33,630 nucleotides of DNA, taken from the NCBI GenBank assembly GCA_011524735.1, contig WTJS01000040.1:1-33630 (forward strand). The letters run 5' to 3'. Made by a program: the position numbers and the translations under genes. Below the pieces are notes generated by a model. That model did no database searches. It was not told the DNA's origin and saw only the letters and a program-made list of their open reading frames with translations. Positions 9,246 to 17,808 of this stretch are shown one piece after another. The stretch is from Alphaproteobacteria bacterium. Lineage in GTDB: Bacteria; Pseudomonadota; Alphaproteobacteria; Puniceispirillales; Puniceispirillaceae. Each line of letters begins with the position of its first letter. Within the stretch, counting starts at the first letter, position 1.

Positions 9246-10415
9246 TTAGAGCGGCAACCCAACATAGTTTTCCGCTACCATCTGGCGGCCCGCATCTGAC
9301 GTCGTGACATAGGCGAGCTCGGCTTCCTTCATACGCTGCTCAAACGCATCATCATTAAAACGATGGGTCAAGTTGGTTAGCCACCATGAAAAGCGTTCAG
9401 TCTTCCAGACCCGATCAAGGGCCCGCCGCGAATATTCACTGAGAGCAGCTTCATCGCCTTCGGCGCAGAAGGCTAGAATAGCGTCATACATGTAATGAAT
9501 GTCAGAGGCTGCAAGGTTCAGACCCTTGGCACCCGTTGGCGGCACGACGTGGGCGGCATCTCCGGCCAGCATTAGACGACCGAAACGCATTGGCTCGGCG
9601 ACAAAGCTCCGCAGCGGTGCGATACTCTTTTCTAGTGACGGCCCCGTTTCCAGAGCTTCAGCCATTTCTGGAGGCAGCCTTCGGCGGAATTCATCCCAGA
9701 AGGCATCATCACTCCAATTCTCAACCCGGTCATTGACATCGCATTGGATATAATACCGCGAACGCGTCATCGAGCGCATTGAACAGAGCGCAAAACCACG
9801 TTCGGTATTTGCGTAGACAACCTCATGCGCCACCGGCCTTGTGTCTGACAGCAGCCCCAGCCAGCCAAAGGGATAGATTTTCTCATAGGTGGTGATGGCC
9901 GATTCCGGCACTGATTTCCGGCTGACGCCATGATAGCCGTCACAGCCAGCAACAAGGTCACAATCAATCCGATGCGTTACCCCATCTTTGGCATAAGTCA
10001 CAAAAGGATGTGCGGTATCGATATCATGTATTTCTACGTCGGCGGCTTCGTAGATTGTCTCGCTTCCTGACGCGTCACGTACCTCACAAAGATCGCGAGT
10101 CACCTCTGTTTGTCCATAGGCGGTGACGACCTTTCCATTGGTGTGCTGTGACAGACCGATGGACACAGATTTATAGTCAAACGCCAACTGGACGGCATGA
10201 TGCGGAATGCCTTCTTCAGCAAGCCGATGACCTGCCTCGGCGCGATGAAGAAGATCAACTGTGGTCTGTTCTAGTATCCCAGCACGAATACGGGCCAGAA
10301 CATAGTCCTGCGTCTGGCGTTCTAAGACAATGTTATCAATTCCTGCCAGATCGAGCAGTCGCCCTAAAAGGAGACCAGACGGCCCTGCCCCAACAATTAC
10401 AACCTGCTTACGCAT
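9246..10415 (-). CDS. pobA: 4-hydroxybenzoate 3-monooxygenase
   Basis: MRKQVVIVGAGPSGLLLGRLLDLAGIDNIVLERQTQDYVLARIRAGILEQTTVDLL closely matches PobA. ATG at 10415 overlaps the upstream stop by 8 nt (ATGCGTAA); the track uses GTG at 10427. Confidence 0.95.
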   Translation of the reverse strand: MRKQVVIVGAGPSGLLLGRLLDLAGIDNIVLERQTQDYVLARIRAGILEQTTVDLLHRAEAGHRLAEEGIPHHAVQLAFDYKSVSIGLSQHTNGKVVTAYGQTEVTRDLCEVRDASGSETIYEAADVEIHDIDTAHPFVTYAKDGVTHRIDCDLVAGCDGYHGVSRKSVPESAITTYEKIYPFGWLGLLSDTRPVAHEVVYANTERGFALCSMRSMTRSRYYIQCDVNDRVENWSDDAFWDEFRRRLPPEMAEALETGPSLEKSIAPLRSFVAEPMRFGRLMLAGDAAHVVPPTGAKGLNLAASDIHYMYDAILAFCAEGDEAALSEYSRRALDRVWKTERFSWWLTNLTHRFNDDAFEQRMKEAELAYVTTSDAGRQMVAENYVGLPL

Positions 10416-11238
10416 CAACTCGTTCACTCAACATAGTCTCGGTTCCACGTTGGAAAATAGTCGGGAACCAATCCTCCCGCAACCGTTGCCCAGCTTTCAT
10501 GTCATGTCCTGGAAAGGGAGGTGATGTCCGTCCGGGGCGTTCCACATAGCGCGCATCATCACCAACAAGACGAAGTGAAAACGCCCGCCGACGGGACGTT
10601 GTCTGGTTACCACGAGCCCCATGCAAGATACGAAAATCAAATGCCACCGCATCACCGGGCTGCATCGGCCATTCCAAGATCTTCATGCCGTCCGCGTCAG
10701 GATCAGGAACTGGGATATAGGCACTGTCGTCTGCATAGAAGTTTTCTTCAGACAGCCAGCGTGTTGGTAGAACTGGCTTTGGCCAGAGATGAGATCCCGC
10801 AACGCAACGCAGCGTCGCAGCCTCCACCGGGTCAACTGGTGCCCAAAAAGAGATGGTCTGCTGTCCTTCTACAAAATAATAAGGACTGTCCTGATGCCAC
10901 GGCGTCGCTTTGCCAGTACCGGGCTCCTTGACGAGCACATGATCATGAAACAGTTGGACCTGATCTGACATCATGAGGTCCGCCGCAACTTCAGCAACTG
11001 GCGATTGCCGAATGACATCCTGAAAGGAAGCGATGCGCGACCAATTGCAGTAATCGTCAAAGAAACGGCCACTTTCACCCGGTCGCAGATTTTCTGCTGC
11101 GTACGGCCCTGGTTCGGCCATATTCAGATCAATCCCTGCCGCAATCTGGTCGACAAACCCGTTAAACAGACCGCGAACAAGGACCGCACCGTCACGCGCA
11201 TAGGAGTCGATGTGATCCTGAGTGATTAGCGGGTGCAT
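10408..11238 (-). CDS. Phytanoyl-CoA dioxygenase (PhyH) family Fe(II)/2-oxoglutarate oxygenase
   Basis: 276 aa; WHQDSPYY (HxD) and distal LHGARGNQTTSRRRAFSLRL; typical PhyH pattern. Confidence 0.9.
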   Translation of the reverse strand: MHPLITQDHIDSYARDGAVLVRGLFNGFVDQIAAGIDLNMAEPGPYAAENLRPGESGRFFDDYCNWSRIASFQDVIRQSPVAEVAADLMMSDQVQLFHDHVLVKEPGTGKATPWHQDSPYYFVEGQQTISFWAPVDPVEAATLRCVAGSHLWPKPVLPTRWLSEENFYADDSAYIPVPDPDADGMKILEWPMQPGDAVAFDFRILHGARGNQTTSRRRAFSLRLVGDDARYVERPGRTSPPFPGHDMKAGQRLREDWFPTIFQRGTETMLSERVDA

Positions 11239-11262
11239 GACCGTATTCCTTTGATTCTCACA

Positions 11263-12507
11263 TCACACATTGATCAGAAGTGCATCACGTTCTAGCGAGA
11301 AATTAGCATAAATTGGAAGGAACGCGCCTCCCATAGCCCGCGCCGTTATGCCAATTTTCGCCTGACGCAGTTCCGGGAGGTGAACACCTTTTGTATTGTA
11401 ACCATCTAATGCTGTGGCAGTCAGTGAAACAAGTTCTGCTGTTCGATCATCCGGCAGTCCAGCAGCAAGGATCACGGCATCAAGATCCAACAAAGATGAC
11501 GTCGCCGCTATTGCGAAAGCGAGACTGTCCGCTGCCTCGCCAGCCCATCTCGAGAACAGCGCCTGTGTCTGCTCATCCTGTTCACCATAATAGAAAGAAT
11601 GCGGGTCATCGCGGCCCGCCGCGCGAGCCAGAGCTTCAAATCCGGTCAATGACGCGCGTTCGATGAGCTGTGCAGGCATGGCTCCTGACGACGCAGGGCT
11701 TCTATCTTTCAGACTGGTCGGAAGCGAGCCAATGGCAGCCATGCTGCCTCTGGCACCGGTTTGAAGCTGGTTTGACAGCACCAGCCCTCCCCCAACAAAA
11801 CTGCCGACATATAGATAAAGAAAATTCTGGATACTACGGCCAAGGCCAAAACACAGCTCTGCCAGGCAGGCAGCAGACACGTCATGCAACAGGTAAGTTG
11901 GCGCCTTCACCAGCGACTCAACATCAGCCGTGATATCCACATCATTCCACCCTGATAGCGAGCCTGCTGGAAGATTCAATTCGTCCTCCCATCCAGCAAG
12001 CGTACGAGGCATAGCGATGCCCGCACCCAGAATTCGGCTTTGCTGTTCAACGGGCAGGCTCGCAAGCAGCTCAGGCAGGTGAGTATTGATCAGTGTCCGT
12101 GTTTCAATAGCATCCGGCAGTGCGAAGCGGAACGTTCGGCGTGTCAGAATGGTTCCGTCAAAACCCATTACCAGAAGATCGAGTGATCGCCGACCAATCT
12201 TAATCCCAATGGACACTGCTCCTTCCGGGTTCAGCTTGAAGGGGGTCGAGGGCTGCCCTACCCGTCCGCGCACCTTGTCACCACTGAGAAGCAGCCCGCC
12301 TTCCAACAGACGTTTAACAATCACGGTCATTGTCTGTGCGGACAGACCAGTCATCCGCGCCAAATCGGCCTTGGTCAGCCAGCCATGGCGACGCAGCAGC
12401 GATATCACCAGACGTTCATTATACTGGCCAATGCTGACCTGATTGCCGCCATGGGACGAATGAGATCTGTGATCGCCTATAGATGACTGCGTTTTCATGC
12501 TGTCCAA
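11263..12507 (-). CDS. ROK-family transcriptional regulator
   Basis: N-terminal wHTH NERLVISLLRRHGWLTKADLARMTGLSAQTMTVIVKRLLEGGLL; ROK body GAGIAMP..., YLYVGSFVGGGLVLSNQLQTGARGSMAAIGSLP. An internal ATG at 12498 may be the true start. Confidence 0.88.
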   Translation of the reverse strand: MDSMKTQSSIGDHRSHSSHGGNQVSIGQYNERLVISLLRRHGWLTKADLARMTGLSAQTMTVIVKRLLEGGLLLSGDKVRGRVGQPSTPFKLNPEGAVSIGIKIGRRSLDLLVMGFDGTILTRRTFRFALPDAIETRTLINTHLPELLASLPVEQQSRILGAGIAMPRTLAGWEDELNLPAGSLSGWNDVDITADVESLVKAPTYLLHDVSAACLAELCFGLGRSIQNFLYLYVGSFVGGGLVLSNQLQTGARGSMAAIGSLPTSLKDRSPASSGAMPAQLIERASLTGFEALARAAGRDDPHSFYYGEQDEQTQALFSRWAGEAADSLAFAIAATSSLLDLDAVILAAGLPDDRTAELVSLTATALDGYNTKGVHLPELRQAKIGITARAMGGAFLPIYANFSLERDALLINV

Positions 12508-12538
12508 AGTCCCATTTCACACCAGCAACGATACAGAG

Positions 12539-12556
12539 CCCTGTCCTAGGACAGGG
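12539..12556. promoter_or_regulatory. Perfect 18-bp palindrome, candidate operator
   Basis: CCCTGTCCTAGGACAGGG; an additional GGACAG at 12555-12560 and CTGTCC at 12500-12505. Confidence 0.65.
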
Positions 12557-12618
12557 ACAGGCTGCCACGCCCAATATGACGACGCGACGCGCATCGTACC
12601 AGCAAAACAATATGGCTC

Positions 12619-12678
12619 ATTTATTTATTAATTCAAATTGATTTATTTATTGACACAAGCCAGTAAGGAGCGTATCCC
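12619..12678 (+). promoter_or_regulatory. Putative gap operon promoter with 22-bp-spaced AT-rich direct repeat
   Basis: ATTTATTTATT at 12619-12629 and 12641-12651; TTGACA at 12650-12655, 17-bp spacer, TATCCC at 12673-12678. Confidence 0.5.
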
Positions 12679-12723
12679 GCACCATGAATGAAAATTCGCA
12701 GTTTTAGCAAAGCGAGGCAGGCC

Positions 12724-13725
12724 ATGACGAAGCGTGTAGCCATTAACGGATTTGGCCGGATCGGCCGGAATGTTCTGCGGGCCCTCGTTGAGGCACCGCG
12801 CGACAGTTTTGACATTGTTGCCATCAATGACCTGGCACCTGCCGAGACATCCGCCCTGCTGCTTGAGCTTGATTCGACGCATGGCCGGCTTAAGGCTGCA
12901 ATCAGCCATGGCGACGATTACATCGAGATCAACGGCCGCCGCATTGACTATATCAGCGAACGGTCTCCTGCCGATTGTCGCTGGGGTCAGCGTAGAATCG
13001 ATCTCGTCATGGAATGCACGGGCATTTTCACCGATGCCGATAAAGCCGCCAGCCATATCGATGCTGGCGCCGGCCGCGTCCTTGTGTCCGCGCCGTCAAA
13101 AGGTGCCGATGCCACCATCGTTTATGGCGTCAACCATGGCATCCTAACAACCGAGATGAAAATCACCTCCAACGCATCCTGCACGACAAATTGTCTTGCA
13201 CCGCTGGCAAGCGCCCTTCAGGAGAGCTGCGGGATAGTACAGGGCTTCATGACGACGGTGCATGCTTATACTGGTGATCAGAACCTGATTGATGGCGACC
13301 ATCGCGATCCCTATCGGGCACGCGCCGCTGCGATCAACATGGTTCCCTCAACCACAGGTGCAGCCCGCGCCGTTGGCCTGGTCCTGCCATCGTTGGCCGG
13401 CAAACTTGACGGTGTTGCGATCCGCGTGCCAACCCCCAATGTCTCGGCAGTCGATCTGGTTTTCCAACCAGAAACGGTCATGTCGGCAGATGCAATTAAT
13501 GCCGCCCTGGTCGATGCAGCGGCAAGAATGGCCCCGGTTCTGGCGACAACAGACCGCCCACTGGTGTCATCTGATTTCAATCATGACCCTGCCTCCTCAA
13601 TTGTACATCTCGATCAAACGCGCGTTATGCCAGACGGCATGACCCGGGTTCTGTCCTGGTATGATAATGAGTGGGGCTTTTCCAACAGGATGCTGGACAC
13701 CGCCGAGGCATTTCTGCGAGTCTGA
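12724..13725 (+). CDS. gap: Glyceraldehyde-3-phosphate dehydrogenase, type I
   Basis: MTKRVAINGFGRIGRNVLRALVE, catalytic SNASCTTNCLAPLA, NMVPSTTGAARAVGLVLPSLAGKLDGVAIRVPTPNVS. ATG at 12724 preferred over the track start at 12688. Confidence 0.95.
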   Translation: MTKRVAINGFGRIGRNVLRALVEAPRDSFDIVAINDLAPAETSALLLELDSTHGRLKAAISHGDDYIEINGRRIDYISERSPADCRWGQRRIDLVMECTGIFTDADKAASHIDAGAGRVLVSAPSKGADATIVYGVNHGILTTEMKITSNASCTTNCLAPLASALQESCGIVQGFMTTVHAYTGDQNLIDGDHRDPYRARAAAINMVPSTTGAARAVGLVLPSLAGKLDGVAIRVPTPNVSAVDLVFQPETVMSADAINAALVDAAARMAPVLATTDRPLVSSDFNHDPASSIVHLDQTRVMPDGMTRVLSWYDNEWGFSNRMLDTAEAFLRV

Positions 13726-13726
13726 T

Positions 13727-15226
13727 ATGAATGCAAACCAGTCACACGAGATGCAGGGCAAGGGGGATGAAGCCGTGATCAACAATGCGTTGCCACCGTC
13801 TGCTACGTTGCCACCAAGTGATTATATCATCATCGGTGGCACCGGCGATCTCGCGCTTCGCAAAATCCTTCCCGCCCTCTTCTGGCGATATCTGGACGGT
13901 CAGATCACTGCAGAATATCGGATTGCCGCAGCATCGCGCCGCGATATGGAGCTTGATGACTTTGCCGACAAGATCCGCCCTTTTTGCGAGAATGCGTTCA
14001 CTTCCGGTGTTGCCAGCGAGGCAGACTGGACCGGGTTTTTGTCAATCATCACCTTGATCACATTGGATGTGGCCGACGCCAGTGGCGGCGACAGACTGGC
14101 CCAGTTTGTCAACGAGCGGGCCAATGCCGACCGGCCCACAATCTATTATATGGCCATTGCATCAAGCCTGTTTGGCGATGCGACAAGACTGCTGAAGCAG
14201 TGTGGTCTGGTCACCCCACAGGCACGCCTTGTGGTTGAAAAGCCTCTTGGCCATGACGGCAAGACCAGCCGCGCGATCAATGCTGAACTTGCTGAGATAT
14301 TCGACGAGCGGCAGATCTACCGAATCGACCATTATCTTGGCAAGGAAACGGTGCAGAACCTGATGGCTCTGCGCTTTGCCAATGTGATTTTCGAGAGCCA
14401 GTGGAACAATAACCACATCGATCATGTGCAGATTACGGTAGCAGAAACGGTTGGGGCCGGCAGCCGAGCCGACTATTACGATTCTTACGGCGCTATCCGC
14501 GACATGGTGCAGAACCACCTGCTTCAGCTTGTCTGTCTGGTTGCCATGGAACCGCCATCCTATTTCAATGCGGATCAGGTTCGTGATGAAAAGCTGCGCG
14601 TCCTGCGCGCCATTCGACCTGTTGCATTGGACGACGTTCAAACGGGCCAATATCAGGAATATACTGGAGAGCTTGGCCGCGCGTCTGATACGGAAACCTA
14701 TGTTGCCATGCGCCTGATGATCGACAACTGGCGCTGGGCTGGCGTACCATTCTATATCCGAACCGGAAAGAAAATGGCGCAGCGCGCATCAGAAATAGTG
14801 ATCACGTTCAAGCAGCGCTCACACGACATTTTTCAGCGCAATGGTAATGGCGATGTTGGTGGCGAGCCTAACAGGCTGATCATTAGACTTCAGCCAAGTG
14901 AGGGTTTACGCCTCCAGCTGATCTCAAAGCGGCCCGGCCCTGGTGGCATGCGCCTTTTCCCGTCGGAGCTGAACCTCAGCTTTGACGACACATTTGAAGA
15001 ACGTCTACCCGACGCATATGAACGACTGCTCATGGATACAGCGCGTGGCAACCAGACGCTGTTTATGCGTCACGACGAAGTTTTTGCCGCCTGGGAAATC
15101 ATTGACCCGGTCCTTGCCATGATTGCGGGAAATGCGCCGTCTCTTTATCGAGCAGGCAGTATGGGCCCGCAGGACGACCTTCTTGCCGCAGATGGTCGGC
15201 AATGGATCGACCCTTATGAAGACTGA
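13727..15226 (+). CDS. zwf: Glucose-6-phosphate 1-dehydrogenase
   Basis: IIGGTGDLALRKILPALFWRY, RIDHYLGKETVQNLMALRFAN, PFYIRTGKKMAQRASEIVITFK. ATG at 13727, 1 nt after the gap stop. Confidence 0.96.
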   Translation: MNANQSHEMQGKGDEAVINNALPPSATLPPSDYIIIGGTGDLALRKILPALFWRYLDGQITAEYRIAAASRRDMELDDFADKIRPFCENAFTSGVASEADWTGFLSIITLITLDVADASGGDRLAQFVNERANADRPTIYYMAIASSLFGDATRLLKQCGLVTPQARLVVEKPLGHDGKTSRAINAELAEIFDERQIYRIDHYLGKETVQNLMALRFANVIFESQWNNNHIDHVQITVAETVGAGSRADYYDSYGAIRDMVQNHLLQLVCLVAMEPPSYFNADQVRDEKLRVLRAIRPVALDDVQTGQYQEYTGELGRASDTETYVAMRLMIDNWRWAGVPFYIRTGKKMAQRASEIVITFKQRSHDIFQRNGNGDVGGEPNRLIIRLQPSEGLRLQLISKRPGPGGMRLFPSELNLSFDDTFEERLPDAYERLLMDTARGNQTLFMRHDEVFAAWEIIDPVLAMIAGNAPSLYRAGSMGPQDDLLAADGRQWIDPYED

Positions 15227-15252
15227 CCCTTCGGGAATCTGAGGAACAACGC

Positions 15253-17079
15253 ATGACCGAGCTCCACGATCGCATTGCCACCGTTACCGAGCGTGTCGCC
15301 AGACGCAGCCATGATCAGCGGCAGGCTTATCTGGAAGACATTGCGGCCATGGAAGAATCACCTGACAGCGATCGACGGCAGGTTTCATGTTCAAACATGG
15401 CACACGCCGCTGCTGCCGCAGGCTCTGATCAGCAGGGCGTTCTCGGCGCAACAGACACGTTGAAGCCAAATATAGGCATCATTTCCGCCTATAATGACAT
15501 GCTGTCAGCACATCAGCCATTCGAAACCTATCCCCAGATCATTCGCGCCGCAGCCCGCAAGGCAGGCGGCACGGCGCAGGTGGCGGGCGGTGTTCCAGCA
15601 ATGTGTGACGGGGTTACGCAGGGCAGACCAGGGATGGAATTGTCCCTGATGAGTCGGGATGTGATTGCGATGGCGACCGCTGTCGGACTTTCACATGGCG
15701 TCTATGATTCGGCGCTGTGCCTTGGCGTTTGTGACAAAATCGTGCCAGGCCTTGTGATCGGCGCGCTATCATTCGGCCATTTGCCCGTCATTTTCGTGCC
15801 GGCAGGGCCAATGACAAGCGGGCTTCCCAACGCCGAAAAAGCAGCAGTCCGAAAAGCTTTTGCCCGTGGCGAGGCCACGCGCGAAGATCTGCTGAAATCC
15901 GAAGTGGCAGCTTATCATGGCCCTGGCACGTGCACTTTCTATGGCACAGCCAATTCGAACCAGATGCTGATGGAAATCATGGGGCTTCACCTTCCTGGCG
16001 CCGCTTTTGTCAATCCGCATGAGGATCTGCGTCACGCCCTAACTGTGGCCGCAACAGAGCGCGCCATCGCTATTTCACGGCAATCAGCTAGCCCCCGCCC
16101 TATTGGCCGGATGCTTGATGAACGTAGCTTTGTGAATGCTGTGGTCGGACTTCATGCAACAGGAGGTTCAACAAACCACACGCTTCACCTCCCGGCCATG
16201 GCCGCGGCCGCTGGTATTTCCCTTACCTGGCAGGACTTTGCTGACCTGTCGGAAATCACGCCACTTCTGGCGCGCGTATATCCAAATGGTCAGGCGGATG
16301 TAAATCATTTCCACGCGGCTGGCGGTATGGGTTTCGTGATCGGAGAATTGCTGAAGGCCGGCCTTTTGGATGGCAGCGCCGCAACGGTGTCTGGCGACAG
16401 CCTGGCGGACTATGCCACTGAGCCCGTTCTGGCGGACAGTGGACTGACCTGGCGAGATGCACCGCACACATCGCTGGATACGGATATTCTGCGAAGCGTT
16501 GACACTCCGCATGCCGGGAATGGTGGCCTACGTATGCTGGATGGCAATTTTGGCAAGGCCGTCATCAAGATCTCTGCCGTTGCCGCCGAGCGGCACCGGG
16601 TAACAGCCCCAGCGGCAGTCTTTTCAGACGAGGCATCGGTTAAGGCTGCGTACGCTTCTGGCGAGCTTGACCGGGATGTTATCATTGTTGTTCGCGGTCA
16701 GGGCCCACAGGCGAACGGCATGCCAGAACTACATAGCCTGACCCCGATGTTAACCAACCTACAGGACAAGGGGTTTGCGGTGGCGCTGGTGACTGATGGC
16801 CGGATGTCGGGTGCATCAGGGACGGTACCAGCAGCTATCCATGTCACGCCGGAAGCTGTCAATGGCGGGGCCATCGGCCGCATTGCCGACGGTGATATCA
16901 TCAATCTTGATGCCGTATCCGGCCAGCTGACCGTTGATGCAGACCTCTCCGAAAGACCTGCTTTTGGCCCTTCGAACCAAGCCCCACAGCGAGCATTTGC
17001 ACGGCCGCTATTCAGAGCCCTTCGCGCTGCTTCAACCTCAGCTGAAGCTGGTGGCGGCCTTTCACCCCTGGAGACATAA
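15253..17079 (+). CDS. edd: Phosphogluconate dehydratase
   Basis: 608 aa; IILSAYNDMLSAHQPFE-like IISAYNDMLSAHQPFETYPQIIR, GVPAMCDGVTQGRPGMELSLMSRDVIAMATAVGLSH, TDGRMSGASGTVPAAIHVTPEA. Confidence 0.97.
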   Translation: MTELHDRIATVTERVARRSHDQRQAYLEDIAAMEESPDSDRRQVSCSNMAHAAAAAGSDQQGVLGATDTLKPNIGIISAYNDMLSAHQPFETYPQIIRAAARKAGGTAQVAGGVPAMCDGVTQGRPGMELSLMSRDVIAMATAVGLSHGVYDSALCLGVCDKIVPGLVIGALSFGHLPVIFVPAGPMTSGLPNAEKAAVRKAFARGEATREDLLKSEVAAYHGPGTCTFYGTANSNQMLMEIMGLHLPGAAFVNPHEDLRHALTVAATERAIAISRQSASPRPIGRMLDERSFVNAVVGLHATGGSTNHTLHLPAMAAAAGISLTWQDFADLSEITPLLARVYPNGQADVNHFHAAGGMGFVIGELLKAGLLDGSAATVSGDSLADYATEPVLADSGLTWRDAPHTSLDTDILRSVDTPHAGNGGLRMLDGNFGKAVIKISAVAAERHRVTAPAAVFSDEASVKAAYASGELDRDVIIVVRGQGPQANGMPELHSLTPMLTNLQDKGFAVALVTDGRMSGASGTVPAAIHVTPEAVNGGAIGRIADGDIINLDAVSGQLTVDADLSERPAFGPSNQAPQRAFARPLFRALRAASTSAEAGGGLSPLET

Positions 17080-17081
17080 TC

Positions 17082-17702
17082 ATGCCATCCATACAGGATA
17101 TTCTGGACCTTGGTCGGGTTATGCCCGTCATAGTAATTGATGACAGCAGCAAAGCTGTCGGCCTTGCCAACGCCCTTCTTGAAGGCGGCATCCGCACCAT
17201 CGAAATTACATTACGCACGAATGCAGCTCTGGATGCCATCCGAGCTGTCGCCAATGAGTGCCCCGATATCACCATTGGTGCTGGCACAGTTACTTCACCA
17301 GCACTGGCAGCGGCCGCGGCGGCAGCAGGTGCAAGCTTTGCTGTATCACCAGGCACAACGGAGAACGTTATCAAGGGCTGCGAGGATGCAGCTCTGCCAC
17401 TGCTACCTGGCGCAGCCACCGTTTCAGAAATCCTGTCTTTGCAGGAAGCGGGTTTCAACGCTGTCAAATTCTTCCCGGCCAGCGCAGCAGGAGGCCCCAA
17501 TTTCATCAAATCACTGATCAGCCCGATGCCGTCTATCAGGGTGTGCCCAACTGGTGGCATTACGCTCGCCAGCGCTCCTGACTGGTTGGCGCTAGCTAAT
17601 GTGCCCTGCGTTGGCGGCAGCTGGATTGCACCACAAGCCGCCATTTCTGCGGGAGATTTTGACACAATCACAGGCAACGCCAGAGCTGCTGCAGCACTCT
17701 AG
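17082..17702 (+). CDS. eda: 2-dehydro-3-deoxy-phosphogluconate aldolase
   Basis: RVMPVIVIDDSSKAVGLANALLEGGIRTIEITLRT, TIGAGTVTSPALAAAAAAAGASFAVSPG, AVKFFPASAAGGPNFIKSL, RVCPTGGITLA. Confidence 0.97.
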   Translation: MPSIQDILDLGRVMPVIVIDDSSKAVGLANALLEGGIRTIEITLRTNAALDAIRAVANECPDITIGAGTVTSPALAAAAAAAGASFAVSPGTTENVIKGCEDAALPLLPGAATVSEILSLQEAGFNAVKFFPASAAGGPNFIKSLISPMPSIRVCPTGGITLASAPDWLALANVPCVGGSWIAPQAAISAGDFDTITGNARAAAAL

Positions 17703-17808
17703 AGCAATAACGGTCTTGACCGGCAGGGTCATTCCCCGCAAGACATCAACACGGGTGAAGGCAGCCAATCGTCCCCTGTCTCGCCAAATGTCATAGGGTG
17801 GAAATACA

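Noticed and set aside
12684-12707. Short leader ORF (MNENSQF) upstream of gap
   Set aside because: SD AAGGAG is 13 nt from its ATG and the predicted TSS is about at the ATG itself, so translation is doubtful; no attenuator-like structure was evident.
17012-17677. 221-aa minus-strand ORF opposite eda
   Set aside because: Ala/Ser-rich reverse-frame shadow of a high-confidence aldolase gene.
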